This document shows positions 11,997-25,328 of a DNA stretch of 64,000 nucleotides, piece by piece. The position numbers and the translations under genes were made by a program. Source of the stretch: Plasmodium brasilianum (Eukaryota > Apicomplexa > Aconoidasida > Haemosporida > Plasmodiidae); contig NW_027122950.1 in the NCBI RefSeq assembly GCF_023973825.1, positions 62,001 to 126,000 on the forward strand, read 5' to 3'. The notes beneath the pieces were generated by a model. The model saw only the letters and a list, made by a program, of their open reading frames with translations. It did no database searches and was not told the DNA's origin. Positions within the stretch are counted from its first letter, which is position 1. Each line of letters begins with the position of its first letter.

Positions 11997-14900
11997 TGCG
12001 AATATGCATTAGTACTTTAGAGAGCTGTAAATAAAAATATATATCTTTTTATTTATCTATCAGAAAATTTTAAATTAATATACATCAATAAAGAGTAATT
12101 ATAAAATTATCATTTATATTAGAATTCATAATTGTACAATAAAATAGTTTAATACATTAATATTTATTTTATATGATTATTATCTTCTTTTACGTTAAAT
12201 AAAATATCTGATATATATTAATAATAATTTAATATTATGTTAGAGTTAAATATACATTCGAATATAAAATTCATATTCCCCATATAAAGTAAAATCCAAA
12301 TTGTTAAAAATACAAAATTACATATAAGTAACATTAATAAATGATATTAAATTTATGTTTACGATTAGTATATATATATATATATACCCTTTTTTTTTAA
12401 ATGCACAACATATAAATTCTATTATTAGTGTTACTATAAATAATACTTTTTGTTCTTTTTTTCTGAAAATAAATAGTCTTTATATCAAATCATTGATAAA
12501 GCTGATGTCATGTTTTTTTTTATTTTGTTATTTATGTTTGATCTTAAGCATTATAATGATATAACTATTTTGTTAGCAATTTTTTAAATTTAGGATGCCC
12601 TGAAGATAGAAAAGAATCAATAATAAATAAATAATACTAAATAATTTGTATGGATGCATAAAGTACAAACAACTGAAAAGTATTTATGGCAATTAATATT
12701 ATATATGTATATATTAATTACCTATATATTAGTTATTTATAATATGTATTGTACCAACGGATATTATTAAAATAGCATAATTTACTATACATATAATGTT
12801 CTTCTGTTTATATCTATTACCACTTTTGTATGTGATTGATTAAATATGGATTATATTTTATTTAATAAAGTGTATATTTAGGAATATCAGTTAATGAAAA
12901 AAAGATTGCCTACTTAATGAAAATATGCAAAATTATTATATATACGTGTACCAAAAAATTATTCTATATCATTAAAAATAATTAAAAAAAATTAAAACTG
13001 TACCATAAAAAACAATATTATTACAATTAATTGTAAATAAAATAATATATTAAACTAAATAATACAACAAGTAATGAAGTATTATAACGTTATTAGTTTA
13101 ATAATTAATACATATGTTAGAATAAATATATTAAAAATATTTAATTTATTTTTTCGTTTTTAATGAATTTGATAAATGTATGTAAGTATCGTTTTAGTAT
13201 AACTGATGAATATTTATTTAGTATTAAAACTAAAAAAGATCATGTATTATTTTATAATTCTTTTTATTATATGAGTTTATTAATGGAATTACAGGACTAT
13301 TTAAAAGTATATTGAACAACGTAGCTTATTCTGTTATAATGTAAATATATTATTTATAATTTTAATCCTTAGTTTGAAACAAGTCTATAATGAATGTAAA
13401 ATTATTAAAAAAAAAAAAAAAAAAAATATATACATAAAAATATATATATATATATTAATTGGTACTAATTTTTTGTAAGTAGTTAATTCACATAATTATT
13501 TAATTTATTATAATTATGTTAAATCAATCAAAAGTAATAAAAAATTTTTTTTTTCATATACGTTTAATTTTTAATTTTGCATTTATACATACCTTTTGTT
13601 GTATTCTTCTTTTTTCTTTTAATATTTTCAATTTTATCAAGTTACATCTAAAAATACCTTAATTAATAGTAATATATGAAGAAATAATATAAAAATAATT
13701 TATCATTTTTTAAGGTATTATATATTAAAATAAAAAATTTGAATATTTTTATATATGGTAATCTTAATACATAATTAACATGTAATAGTGGATGATTATG
13801 TGGCAAAGTAAAAGAAAATAAGAGTTTCTAAAATATATGAAAGCACTTTGGGAGAAATATACAATAAATGTTTTAAAATATATATATAAAGTATTTTTTT
13901 TTGTTGTAGATGTATTTCTCGTTATTTTATTTTAACATTTATTCAAATATATTTTATGGTACAATTGTTTTTTCATGACATTTAATTTAAAATAATAAAA
14001 AATTAAAAAATACCCATACATTTTACTGAATATTTCTTCATATAAGTATTATTAATTTATTTATTTAAAAAATAATATTTAACATTATAATATACTTACT
14101 GAATAAGTAAAATTTTCACATCAAATACACTAATGGATTTACAATATATATATATGTATAATAACAAATGATGAAGCTGAAAATATACATAATATTAATC
14201 TTATTTAACACTTTTAATTAAATTATATAATATGTAAGAATTTATATCTTTCAATATGTATAAAAGTACAATGTAATATGCCTGATATATATTATAATAA
14301 AAAGCACTTATCCATTGAAGTTCATAATTCATTTCATGTCATCCTATAATTTATGATTGTTCATATATACTCATAATGTAAGGATTTTTAAAAGGCATTG
14401 TACATGAAAAATATAATAAAATAATTTATTTCAATATAAATATATTTTAATTTTACCTATATTCTATTACTAATACACGTAAATTTTAAATCGAATTATA
14501 TTATAGAACGAACTTGTCTTTACATGGAATTTTATTAATAATGCAATAAATATTATTTATCCACATTATTTTAATATATAATATATGATATTATAGTTAA
14601 GTATAAATTACTATCATTTAGTCCAATTGATTTATGATTATAGTGCAATACATAATTCATTTAATATCATATTGTATGGATATAACTCTGATATATAAAA
14701 ATATTATTTTCATAATTTATTACATTTTTCACAATATAAGTATCATAGTATATAAATAATAATTTATATATTAATACAACCTTGATATGTGGAATACACT
14801 TATTACTACGAATTTTTAGATAATTTACTAATAATTATGTTTATATATTACAACTACTGTTCATGTTTCGATCATTTAACTGTTAATTTTTCCTTTTATT

Positions 14901-15479
14901 TAGGTATCAATTAACCTTTTTTATATGGATGTATTGCTTCTAAAGAATATTATTTATCCTAAATGTGTTAATATTGAATAATAATATGTATATTGGAGAT
15001 CAAATTAAAATTAATGATTTTATATATTTTCTATTTCTCTGCATAACTTATAATTTTTGAATAAAATGTTTGTCTTTTAATACCATATATATTTTTTTAC
15101 CTTGTTTAACCAGTTCACTGTGGATTTTATATAAGAACTTTTTATAATTTTGTTAGAACAATACTAATATACTATTATATTTCCAGTATAATTATTAAAA
15201 AATTTACTCTAATCTTCTTTTTTGTACTTTTTCAAAATAAATTTTAAGTAAACTCTTTAAAGCTTTATGTTTTGTACAGAAAGTTTATTATTGTTTAATA
15301 TTTATAAATTAGGATTTTTCAAAATATTCTAAGATAAATTAAATTTAATGTGACCTGAATATGTAAGATCATATCAGAATCATGAATAGTTTATTGGTAT
15401 TGTCTTTCATCCTGATGTTTCAAATTCTTAATTTAATTTTTCTTGAAAATAACAGCAATTTTAAAATAGTATAATATAT
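11997..15479. other. gene-free stretch upstream of STP1
   Basis: No supported coding sequence. The part nearest 11997 should contain the STP1 promoter. The rest is A/T-rich, with a 20-nt poly-A at 13407-13426. A short open stretch at 12355-12564 is low complexity and has no family features. Confidence 0.5.
13407..13426. repeat. 20-nt poly-A run
   Basis: Uninterrupted run of 20 A on the plus strand, followed by (AT)n. The longest A run I saw in the window. Confidence 0.85.
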
Positions 15480-15850
15480 TATTAAAAAATACAACGTATT
15501 TGTAAATATAGCGTTATTACGACGGTAGTGCCTTTCCTGACTAGCATGAAGATTTGGAAGTGATCGTTCATATTTTTAAGGAGAATAATTTATAGTTTTA
15601 TATAAAACAAATAATAAAAATATTGCAACAAATGGTAATATTTTTATTGTAAAAAATTTTGTATATTCATGTGAAGTATCGTCATAATGTTTTTCTCTGA
15701 TGACTGTAAACCTTCGAATGATGATTTTTCTTAAATTAAATATCGTAGATATTCAATACATTCTTGTATTCATTAGCAAATTTTAATTTTGATGCACATC
15801 GAATTTAGCCACATTATTTTTAGAACTACTATATTCATTTTTAAAGTTTT
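15480..15850 (-). pseudogene. decayed surface-antigen relic (pir-like membrane and tail region)
   Basis: Minus-strand reading gives broken but coding-like pieces. SSSKNNVAKFDVHQN is followed by a stop; FANEYKNVLNIYD lies in another frame; then a 37-residue open piece runs from HYDDTSHEYTKFF through the hydrophobic span ILPFVAIFLLFVLYK to NYSP. A basic piece (KYERSLPNLHASQERHYRR) follows after one stop. An ectodomain, one membrane span ending LYK and a short basic tail match pir organisation, although an STP1 origin is possible. Local G+C is higher than in its flanks. Confidence 0.45.
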
Positions 15851-17913
15851 AAATTACACAAAAAAAGATATGACAATTTTGTAAAACACATCCATAAATA
15901 GTCAATTATATAATAATTAACATTTTTCTCCGTATATACCAATACTCTAAATATTAACTGAAGTATTGGAATTTTATAGAATTAGAAAACAAATAATTTG
16001 TATTAAAAATATGAAAAAGGGGGAACTTATTAACAATTTATCTTTGTAAAACAAGAAAAGCATAGATCTTTAGTTAAATATATTGAAACAATAAAAATAA
16101 CACATTTAATTAGATAAAAATTGAACATTTAAATAAATGTATTATATTTCGTAGATTTTGAAATACGTATGTATTATAAATATGATATAATATTCTGGAA
16201 ATTTAAATTTAATATTATTTTATATTAATCTTGTTTCTTTATATGTATTAAATATTGATAATATATTTTATTACATATAAAAATGACATGATAGGTAAAT
16301 AATATAAAATATATATATATATGTATATACAGTGGATGTGTGATGTATAGGCTTAATAAGGAAAAAATTACATATTTTTCTGCATATTAAATTTTTTGTT
16401 TGTAATTTCTTAATTTACAGAATATAAATAATTTTGACAAATTTAGATTTAATTATTAAAAAAATAGATAGAAAAAAGCTTTGGAAAAGTAGGTGTTTTA
16501 AAAACTAAAAAAGATCATTTATATATATATGTTTAGGACTTTATTATATAGTGCCTTTATCTGTAATATTTTATGTCACATTTTATATACATAGGATATT
16601 ATAAGATTTTAAAATGGAATAAAAAGCGTTATACATGGAAAGGCTAAACAATAGAAAAAATATGGATTGTTCGCATTGTGAGAAAACATAGAACAAAATA
16701 AATTGGAGTCTCAATAAATTTTATAATGAAATTAGTATGAAAGTTAAAATAATAAAAGTATCATAATGTTAAATTTAATAAAATATTATTATTTATATAT
16801 ATATTTCTATTTATATTGATTTACCTCTAAAATATATTTATTATACGCATTATATAATTTTAGAAGAATATATAAAAATAATAGTTTCCGATTAACATTG
16901 TAAATATAAAAATTACTAAAGCACGCGTTAGAGTAATATGTATTGTTATGTTTTTTTATGTGTTACGTACATGATATAACCCGTATATAATTTGTATATA
17001 TATTTCTTCTGATATATTTTTGAATTAATGAAATTTTTTACGATATTTCTATACAAACATTATATTTAATACATTTTTTGTCATTCACTGTGTTAATTTT
17101 TTTTTCTAAATATATAATTAATAAAGAAACATTTTCTTAGTGTATTAATATAAATATTTTTCATTTAAAAATAAAGGTGTAAACTGGCCTTAATTGAAAA
17201 ATAAAATATTCTAAAACTATAATAAAATATTAAAATATCGCTTTTTTTTTTAAATTTAATGCATATATTTTAAGAACAAAACATACATTAAATTAGGAAT
17301 TCGATTTCTTATAAATAGGTTTTACACCATAAAAGTAAGCATGTATTATAATTGGCAAAATACGAAATTTTTTAGAATATTTATATTTTTTGAATTTATT
17401 AATAATTTTTTTCATTGTTGTAAATAATAGCATTTTTTTAATAATAAATACACTTATGAAATAAAATATTAATAAATTTAGAATGATTATTGAAAAAATA
17501 TAAAAGTAGTGACTATTCTAAAAATAACTAGTACAATAACATATATCTATATTTTATACATTACATATTGTAAATAAAGTAAAAATTTGCAAATAATTAT
17601 AAATCATAGAAAAAAATTTGTTTAATTACCCTAAAATGTAATTAAATTATAACATAATGATATATATGAATGAATTGAAATTTTTTCTTTTTAATTAAGG
17701 TTATTTTATTATAAATAACATTAATTATAAAATTTTATAGAATTCTCTTTTAGGCATTTTTATTTTGACTGTGTAATAAAATATGCTACATATATTAATT
17801 TTTTAAGAAAAAATATTATAAAAATAAAAAGGTTAATTTTTTATTGTTAAAGAGTATAACTTGATGTTAATTTTTTACTTTTTTTATATATTACAATATT
17901 AGAGATCTATAAC
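15851..17913. other. spacer and 5' flank of the type C gene
   Basis: No intact gene. At 16635-16770 (+) a coding-like stretch (MERLNNRKNMDCSHCEKT, one stop, then NKINWSLNKFYNE) has higher G+C and could be an exon relic. Upstream of 17914 a segment near 17545-17580 weakly resembles the element conserved before other exported genes. The remainder is A/T-rich. Confidence 0.4.
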
Positions 17914-18846
17914 ATGGGACAAATTATTAAGTTTATTTTTTTTGTCAAAATTTATGTGTTTATCGTTTTAAATTGGATATGTCATTTTTACGGTGACACG
18001 GTATGATAATAGTTCTTGAATGAATTCGTATTATTTATATTTTTATTGTACATTTTTATTAATTAATTTTTTGGAATGAAAACATTTATCTGCTTATATA
18101 TAAAATATTAACTTTTTGTTTTTTAGTTCAGGTTTAACAAAATTTTGGATGAGAAATATGGTTCTGGTAGAAAATTGGGTAAACGAATTTATCGATTATT
18201 AGGAAACTGTGAAAAAGGTATTTTTGCAAATGTTAGAGATTTAGAATTGAAGATACCACATAATACTAAAAAAAAAAACGAAAAATGTGACAAAAAAAAA
18301 GAAAAAAAATTATATAGAAGTTTATTATATAAGGAAAAATTAATTAATCAACTTATGAAAAATAAATGTACTATGTTACATAAATCATATAACCATTATG
18401 AGAAAAAAATAATGAATGGACTTGATGATAAAGCTTTTTTTAATAAAATGTTGTTAATTAATGATAAAGATTACAAAAAATTACAGCATAAAAAATATAG
18501 ATTACGACTTTTTTTGCTTTCATTATTGTTCGTAGTCGCATTAATGATACCTGTATTAGATTTATCAATTGGTAATTTATTAATGAAATTTTTTAACTTA
18601 TTCGAAAATGGTACATCAGCTGGTTTGGGGGTTGCATTAAATGGTGCTGAAATCGCGCCGAGTCCTTCCTGGATCACTTATTTTTCTCAAAATCTTTCTG
18701 TAACATACAAAGCCGAAAGTGTTTTAATATATTGTGTACCTATCTTAATAATGGGTATTTTACTTATATTAGGAGTTTTTTATTATTATAAAAATGTTAT
18801 AAAACATAAAAAAGTTAAGTTCTTGAAAGCATTCAATGAATGGTAA
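17914..18846 (+). CDS. type C Plasmodium exported protein, unknown function
   Basis: Exons 17914-18000 and 18127-18846, phase 0; 268 aa. Exon 1 gives the signal sequence MGQIIKFIFFVKIYVFIVLN followed by WICHFYGDT. The donor is gtatga and the acceptor gttttttag. Exon 2 begins FRFNKILDEKYGSGRKLGKR, with an RLLGN export-like motif, then a Lys-rich spacer. A core EKKIMNGLDD...INDKDYKKL follows, then a membrane segment at about 156-177 ending IPVLDLS, a loop, and a second membrane segment at about 228-251 (CVPILIMGILLILGVFYYYK). The EKKI...DK.YKKL...LDLS layout parallels type B, but type B's KNKS...FETK and KELDY motifs are replaced. It may be a diverged fam-m-like member or a separate 'exported protein, unknown function' family. 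Confidence 0.8.
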
Positions 18847-20836
18847 GAAATATGTTTACTTCGGTAAAGAAGTCTTTAATGTTATTTACTATCTGTAATA
18901 TTTTTAATGACATATTAAATATAAGAATAATCGATTATATTTTATGTATGAATGTACATATGCAAAATTGTATTTATATGTATATGTAAATAAAATATGT
19001 TTTTACATTTTTTGTGAATTTGAATGCGTAAAATTTGTTTAATATGAAATTTAATGTATTCTTCATATGATTTAATTATTATGGCTTAATATACATATAT
19101 ATATATTGTTGTTTATATGAAAATTTAAACAAAAAAAATATATTTGAACGCTAAAATTAATATATAACGGAATAATTAATATTATTTTATTTAATTCATT
19201 TGTTAATTTACATTTTAACTATAAATATTACTGCTTTGTATTTTATTGTAATTTTCTAGTATAAAATTATTATTTTTTTTGCTTATTAAGAAAATGAATT
19301 ATTATTTTTAAATTAACAAATAACGTTCTCCGTCCTTTTCATAATGAAACTAAGTAATTGTATTACTGCACCGATACTTTTTCTCTTTTTTCTTGAAAAA
19401 TTAAATTAGTATTTTAAATTTTACCTTTTTTTCTTTGTTCTTAATCTGTTAAATTATTTAATCGAAGAATAATATTTTTCTAAAAATAAAATAATACATA
19501 ATTTCGGATTTTTATAGTATTTGTTTCGAATATAATGATTTCATAATAGATGTTATTTGGTTTATATTATATATCAGTAGTAATAATGGAAAAGATCATT
19601 TTTTTTATCCGTAAGTAATATTAAAAATAACATTTGTATTTATTTGTATTCATTGTTTAATCTGTATTTGTAAAAAATATTTTCTATCAAAGCATGTTTG
19701 TGAAAGACCAAACAAAAACTAATTAATTTTCTTTTAAATTGTTATTATAAATATTAATATATTATGATAAATTATATTGTTACACTTCCATATTTTTATT
19801 TTATATATAATATTCCGTATGCTAATCTCATAGGTAAATTTATATTAATTGTAATATTATTAAATTATGGTAATTGTATGAAACATTCATGTATTAACAT
19901 TACTGTATCCTTTTTTTTTTTAATTTTTCCAATGTGTTAATATTACATAAAATATATATTATTAAAAAATGAAAACACTGAAGAGATTAATTTAAAATTT
20001 TTTTTTTTGAAATAGTGGAACATATTATATTTAATTACGAATGAAATTATTTTAAAATACGACACAACAGAAAAATAAGCTTTTATTTAATTTTAAGTAT
20101 ATATAATTTTTCGTAAATTGAGTAGTACGTTATATATTGAACTTCTTGAATATACTGTAAATCATAACCTCATATAAAAGTTTATGTAAAAATTAAAATG
20201 TGCTATATTTTACAGAACAAAAAACATTGTACGAGTTATGAGTTACTTTATTAATTCTTGCAATTATTTTATAGATAATATGATTAATATTTTTAGGATA
20301 AATAACACCTTTTTTCAAAGTGTAAAATCATAAAGATTAAAATTAACAATAGGAAAATATTATTAGAATTAGAATTTACTATCCTAATACAAAATATATT
20401 TCAATTAATCTATATTCTATACGTTATATGCTGTAAATTAAATGACCATTTTGAAATATTATTATATCAAATTTTTTTTTTGTACATTGAAAAGAATCTT
20501 TAAAAAAAAATTTTAATTCCTCAACTATATGAAATATTTAACTTGTAGTTTTTGTATATTTATAAATGAATTAATATTATTGTAATTTATTGAAATTTAT
20601 TTTTCTATTCACAACGAAACTATTAAAAATTTATAATATATTGTTAAAGCTTTTTTATTTTGTTCCCCAATATAAAATGTATTTTAGGTATATATATATA
20701 TATAACTAAGTTTCTATGAAGAAATAATAAACAAAAATTGAAAAAATATAGATTGTACAATTTGTAGTTGAATGTATAATACTTTATTATAAATATAATT
20801 CTTTCTTAATAAATTACAGCTTTAGAAGCATATATG
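18847..20836. other. spacer between the two type C genes
   Basis: The first 500-600 nt contain the conserved exported-gene 3' flank (a 'ttttgtgaatttgaa' segment near 19010 and an 'ttaagaaaatgaattatta' segment near 19287). No gene is seen. Around 19586 an ATG followed by a short hydrophobic stretch and a perfect gtaagt donor resembles a pir-type first exon, but no exon 2 follows. Confidence 0.45.
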
Positions 20837-21793
20837 ATGGAACAAAAATTTATGTTGTTTTTATATATTAAAATTTCAGCGTTTATACTTTTAACTTGGA
20901 TATGTCACTTTTACAATAAGGAGGTGTGATCATATTATACAATTACATTTGTATTATTTATATTATATTATTTTATATATACTTATGCATTTATTTAGGA
21001 TGAGAATATTTTTCCATTTAAATTAGGAATATTTACATTTTTCTTTCATTTCTTAGAACACTTCAAAAAATAATTTGAATGCAAAATGCAAACTAAGTAG
21101 AAAGTTAAATATTATAAATTATCGATTACTAACAAAATATAAACCGAATAGGGATTCATATTCTATAAAATTTGAAGATGAATTGCCACATAATAGAGTA
21201 AAACAAAATAAATGTGTAACCACTAATAAAAAAGGAGCAAATGTAAAACACAAAATATCACGTTTAAGTTCATTATACATTGAGGAATACTGTAAAAATA
21301 ATGAGAAAAATAAACCTGATATACCTAAAACAAATGAATATTCTAATTTTGAAAAACAAATATTTAAAGAACTTGATTATAAAGATTACCTTAAAAACAT
21401 CAAGGAAATTGAAGATAAAGAATATAAAAAATTATCACGTAAAAAACGCAGAATACGAATTGTTTTAGTTGTATTTTTTTTTTCTTCTTATTGTTTGTAC
21501 CCATATTAGATCTTTCATTAGAAAATTTTGTAACAGGTGGATTACTGGGTTCATTAGGTTTGATATACTTAAGTAAAAAAGGTGGTTCGGAATCGGTAGA
21601 GGGACTGTTTAGTACCTTGTTCGATATAGAAAAATGGGGTAATTCAGATAAAATACTTGCAGCAAATCTTTTCTTTTATTGTATCCCTTTTCTTATATTT
21701 GTTATCATATTTATATTAGGAATGATTTACTACTATAAGAAAGTTATAAAATATGAAAATATTAAGTTCAAAAAAAAAATAAATAATAAATAA
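20837..21793 (+). pseudogene. type C exported protein, frameshifted at a T10 run
   Basis: Exon 1 is 20837-20923 (MEQKFMLFLYIKISAFILLT, then WICHFYNKE); an in-frame ATG three bases earlier is also possible. Donor is gtgtga. Exon 2 is 21057-21793, beginning NTSKNNLNAKCKLSRKL with an RLLTK export-like motif, a core EKQIFKELDYKDYLKNIKEI and DKEYKKLSRKKRRIR. The frame then breaks at a run of ten T (21474-21483) inside the first membrane segment. It continues one frame away with LFVPILDLS, a loop and the second membrane segment (CIPFLIFVIIFILGMIYYYKK). Summed exons are 824 nt; one extra base gives 825 nt and about 274 aa. Layout and the PILDLS motif make it the neighbour's closest relative here. 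A sequencing indel in the homopolymer is a real alternative to pseudogenisation. Confidence 0.8.
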
Positions 21794-24700
21794 TATATGT
21801 TTTTTTTAAAGATGCATTTAACCTATAGTAAAATCATTGATATTATACCTAACAATTCTAACAGTAACTATTTATATTTTAAGAATACTCCTATATATAC
21901 CTATTTTTTTTTCGGGAGACTGTAAAAAAATATGTTCTTATTTCTTTTGTTAATTTGAATTTTTGTCAGAATAATTTTTAAGTTATATTTTAAGGAATAT
22001 CTTAAGCTTAACTAAATAATTTGTTTTCATGTATACAGCTTAGTGTTAAAATATATATCATGAATAATATACATATATGCGTTAAAATTGATATATAATG
22101 AAATAAATTATATAATTTTATTGGAGTGTGTTAATTTCTATTCGACTAGAATTTTTTGCTTTTTGTTTTTTACCAGGATCTAGTATAAAATGATTATTTA
22201 CATAGTTCATTCGAGAAAATAAATCAGTATTGTTATGTTAACAATAAATATTTTTTTTTTGCACTCAGTGTATGTATATGAATAATTTTTGTAAGAGTGA
22301 TACATACATATATTTTTTTTTTCATAGAATAAAAAAACTAAATATTTATTCTATAAAACATAGTTTACACGGAATATTTTACATAAGGTGCGAATTCTAA
22401 AAGACATTTCAACAGAATTAATTTTTTATATAGTCTAAATGTGAAATTACGTATATAGAGAGAAAAAATATACTTTTTAAATTTACAGTATTTATAAATG
22501 CTCATAAAGTTCGAAATTATAAATCATTACAATTAATAGAAGTATTTATCTGAAATGTTATATTATTATTATTATATTTGTGATGTTTACACAATGTTTA
22601 ACAAATTACTCAAATAAATGATATATTTAAAATTTATCTTTAAATAATCTATATATTTATTTATTAAACTATTATATGATTAAATTATTGGGAAATAATT
22701 AAAAAATATCAATAGATTATTTGTTAGATTTCTTTCTAAATATCATTAATTGGGGTTGATATGATGGAAAGATTATATATAATTTCTTAATGTGATTTGT
22801 ACTATTATTGTCGTATTTTACTAATAATTACATTAAATATAATGATATTTATTGATATTTTATGTAACATTAGGGTACATTATAGTGTACTGTGTATTAG
22901 GCTACTTAAACCAATTAATAATAAAATTTTAAATAATATTTTTCTCCTATTCTTTGAATTTTTAATATGTTATAATTTTTATTTATATTCAAAAAAGAGG
23001 AAAAAAATACAAATATACATAAGGAATCTATATAGATTATAATATAAATATGTAAAAATACATTTTAATGAATAATATAAAAAATTAATATGAATTAATA
23101 TTCATAATTAAAATCAAAATATTTATGCATAACGAAAATCGATATATAATTGCATAAATTTCAAATTATATATATAAAAGTTATATGAAAAACAGCAATG
23201 AAATTTCCAAATAAGTGTATGCTAACATTCAAATTATATTAAAATTGCGTTTTCTAGTACAATTAAAATATCTTGTTTCATAATACAAGTACGAAGTAAA
23301 TAAATATATAAGAATATACGAATGATGTTTATGCTTAAGTTATAATCTGATAATCAATATATTAATGTAAAAAAATTATTTAATAAAATTTATTTTTAAA
23401 GAGAAAATAATTTATATATAGAGAAAATTTGATATTATATAAATATTTATATATTAATGAAGGCGTATAACATGCTAATTTTGCTTTTGCTATATTATTA
23501 ACCAACATTTTTTAAGTGATTTATTTAAATATTCTAAATATAAACATAATTGGAAGTTAAATCGTATTTTTGTTAATAATTACATATAATAAAAAATATA
23601 CTCAAAAAAATTGAATTTCTAAAAAAAAATTAGTAATTATATTTAATGTTGGTTAAACATAATAATTTATTCAATATATTTTAATTACACTTTGCGATGC
23701 ATATACATAATTAAATTTGTATTTAAATATACATTATATATATATTTATGTCCTTAATATATTTCACTACTAATATTATCATATTAATGACGAAGTAACA
23801 GTAAAAAAGTCTGCATCGTCATATATAATTGAAAATAAAAATATATATATTTTTCAAATATTTGTAATTTCAATATAAAAAATATGAATTTTTAAAAGTG
23901 CATATTTTTAATGTATACATTATTTTTTTAGTTTAATTGTTAAAATTCTAAATTCTATTTTTGATGAAAATATTGCTTATAAATTTGATAAATGATAAGG
24001 CCTTGTGGAGAAAGAAAGCATATGGAAATTATAATTTATATATTAACTATATTTAATAATATTAAAATTTTTGTTTATTTCGAAAAAAAATAAAAATTCC
24101 ATTTTATACTGATACTTTTTATTTTTTACTTATATTTAGGGAAATATAAAATGAATTTGAGTAATATTTAAAAATTTTTTAATTTTACCTACACCATTTA
24201 GTTTTTCAATATCTATAAATTATCATAAGTGAATATAATATTATTATATTTACCGAAATGCATTTCATGCTTTAATTATTATAAAAATTTATAATAGTTT
24301 TAAGACCAAGAAGAAAATTTTTATTTTTTATGGGTTTCTATGAAATAAAATGGATTTTATTAATTCTTCTCATTTTTACAATATTAAAGTTATTATAATT
24401 CTAAATCTTTATAATTAGTTCGGAACAAAATTTTTTACTTGTTTTTTTTGAAGTTTTTTTTTAAAAGAACTTTTATGTTTTATTAATCCCTATCTGCATG
24501 AGTTAATGTTATACATATATAAAAATATAAAAAAAATAAAATGAAAAAATGATTAGATTATATCTTTTACAGTTAAAATATAAGCATGCTAGAGGAGTAG
24601 CGATGTTTGAACGAATAGCCTTTTTAAATTGAACATAATAATATATGAAAAAAATTATAGAATAATTCAATCTTTTATTTATGTTTTATTTTTATTACAA

Positions 24701-25328
24701 TAAGAAAGATCATGTAATATATACATATATGTTTGTTGCTTACGGTTTATGTCATAATAAATGGTAGATTAAAGCACTTAATTATTATTATATGTTTTTT
24801 GTTATCTTTGAATTATTATAAAATAAAAAATTATATTTGTTCTATTATGATTATAAATAAATGATATTTAAGAGTTATATTTGAAATAAATTTATTGGAA
24901 AATATAAAATTTTATACAAAATAATACTTTATTTAAATTTTTATATAAATAACAATTTATTCTTGAATATATATATAATAAGTAATTAATGCAAAAAATG
25001 TACAAATATGAGCTTCCCTAAGATTTATAGAATAAAAATCGTTTTGTATTTGTTAAAATATTAAAAGAAGTATTAATACATAAGTCATATTCTATTATTT
25101 CATTGTTAATATTTAATAATAATTTATGTGCTAACAAAAAATTTATATTTTAATTTCTTAAGCATTGGAGCAAAAAATGTAAATATGAATATGCGTTTTA
25201 AATAAAATAAAAACAAATATATATGTGAATATTACAATTTCTCACAGATAATTTAATCACATTTAGTAGACTTTTTAAAAGATGGTGATAAATATATATT
25301 AATACATTTAATATACTTTATAAATGTT
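21794..25328. other. spacer with 3' flank of a type C gene
   Basis: About 21850-22400 keeps the exported-gene 3' flank (the 'tgttctta' segment near 21934 and 'tatttattctataaaa' near 22342). From 22400 to 25328 no gene is supported. Open stretches such as 22797-23042 are low complexity. Short coding-like pieces near 23995-24030 (NDKALWRKKAYGNYN, +) are too small to assign. Confidence 0.45.

Noticed and set aside
18471..18677. Minus-strand open frame within the type C gene
   Set aside because: Shadow of the exon 2 coding strand. The frames at 33804-34028 and 34185-34436 (-) inside a type B gene are rejected for the same reason.
19586..19612. pir-like first exon with a gtaagt donor
   Set aside because: No exon 2 acceptor plus PIR domain within several kilobases downstream.
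22797..23042. 81-codon open frame
   Set aside because: Same reasons; the nearby ATGATGG at 22761 recalls an exported-gene exon 1 start but is followed by a stop after eight codons and no matching body.
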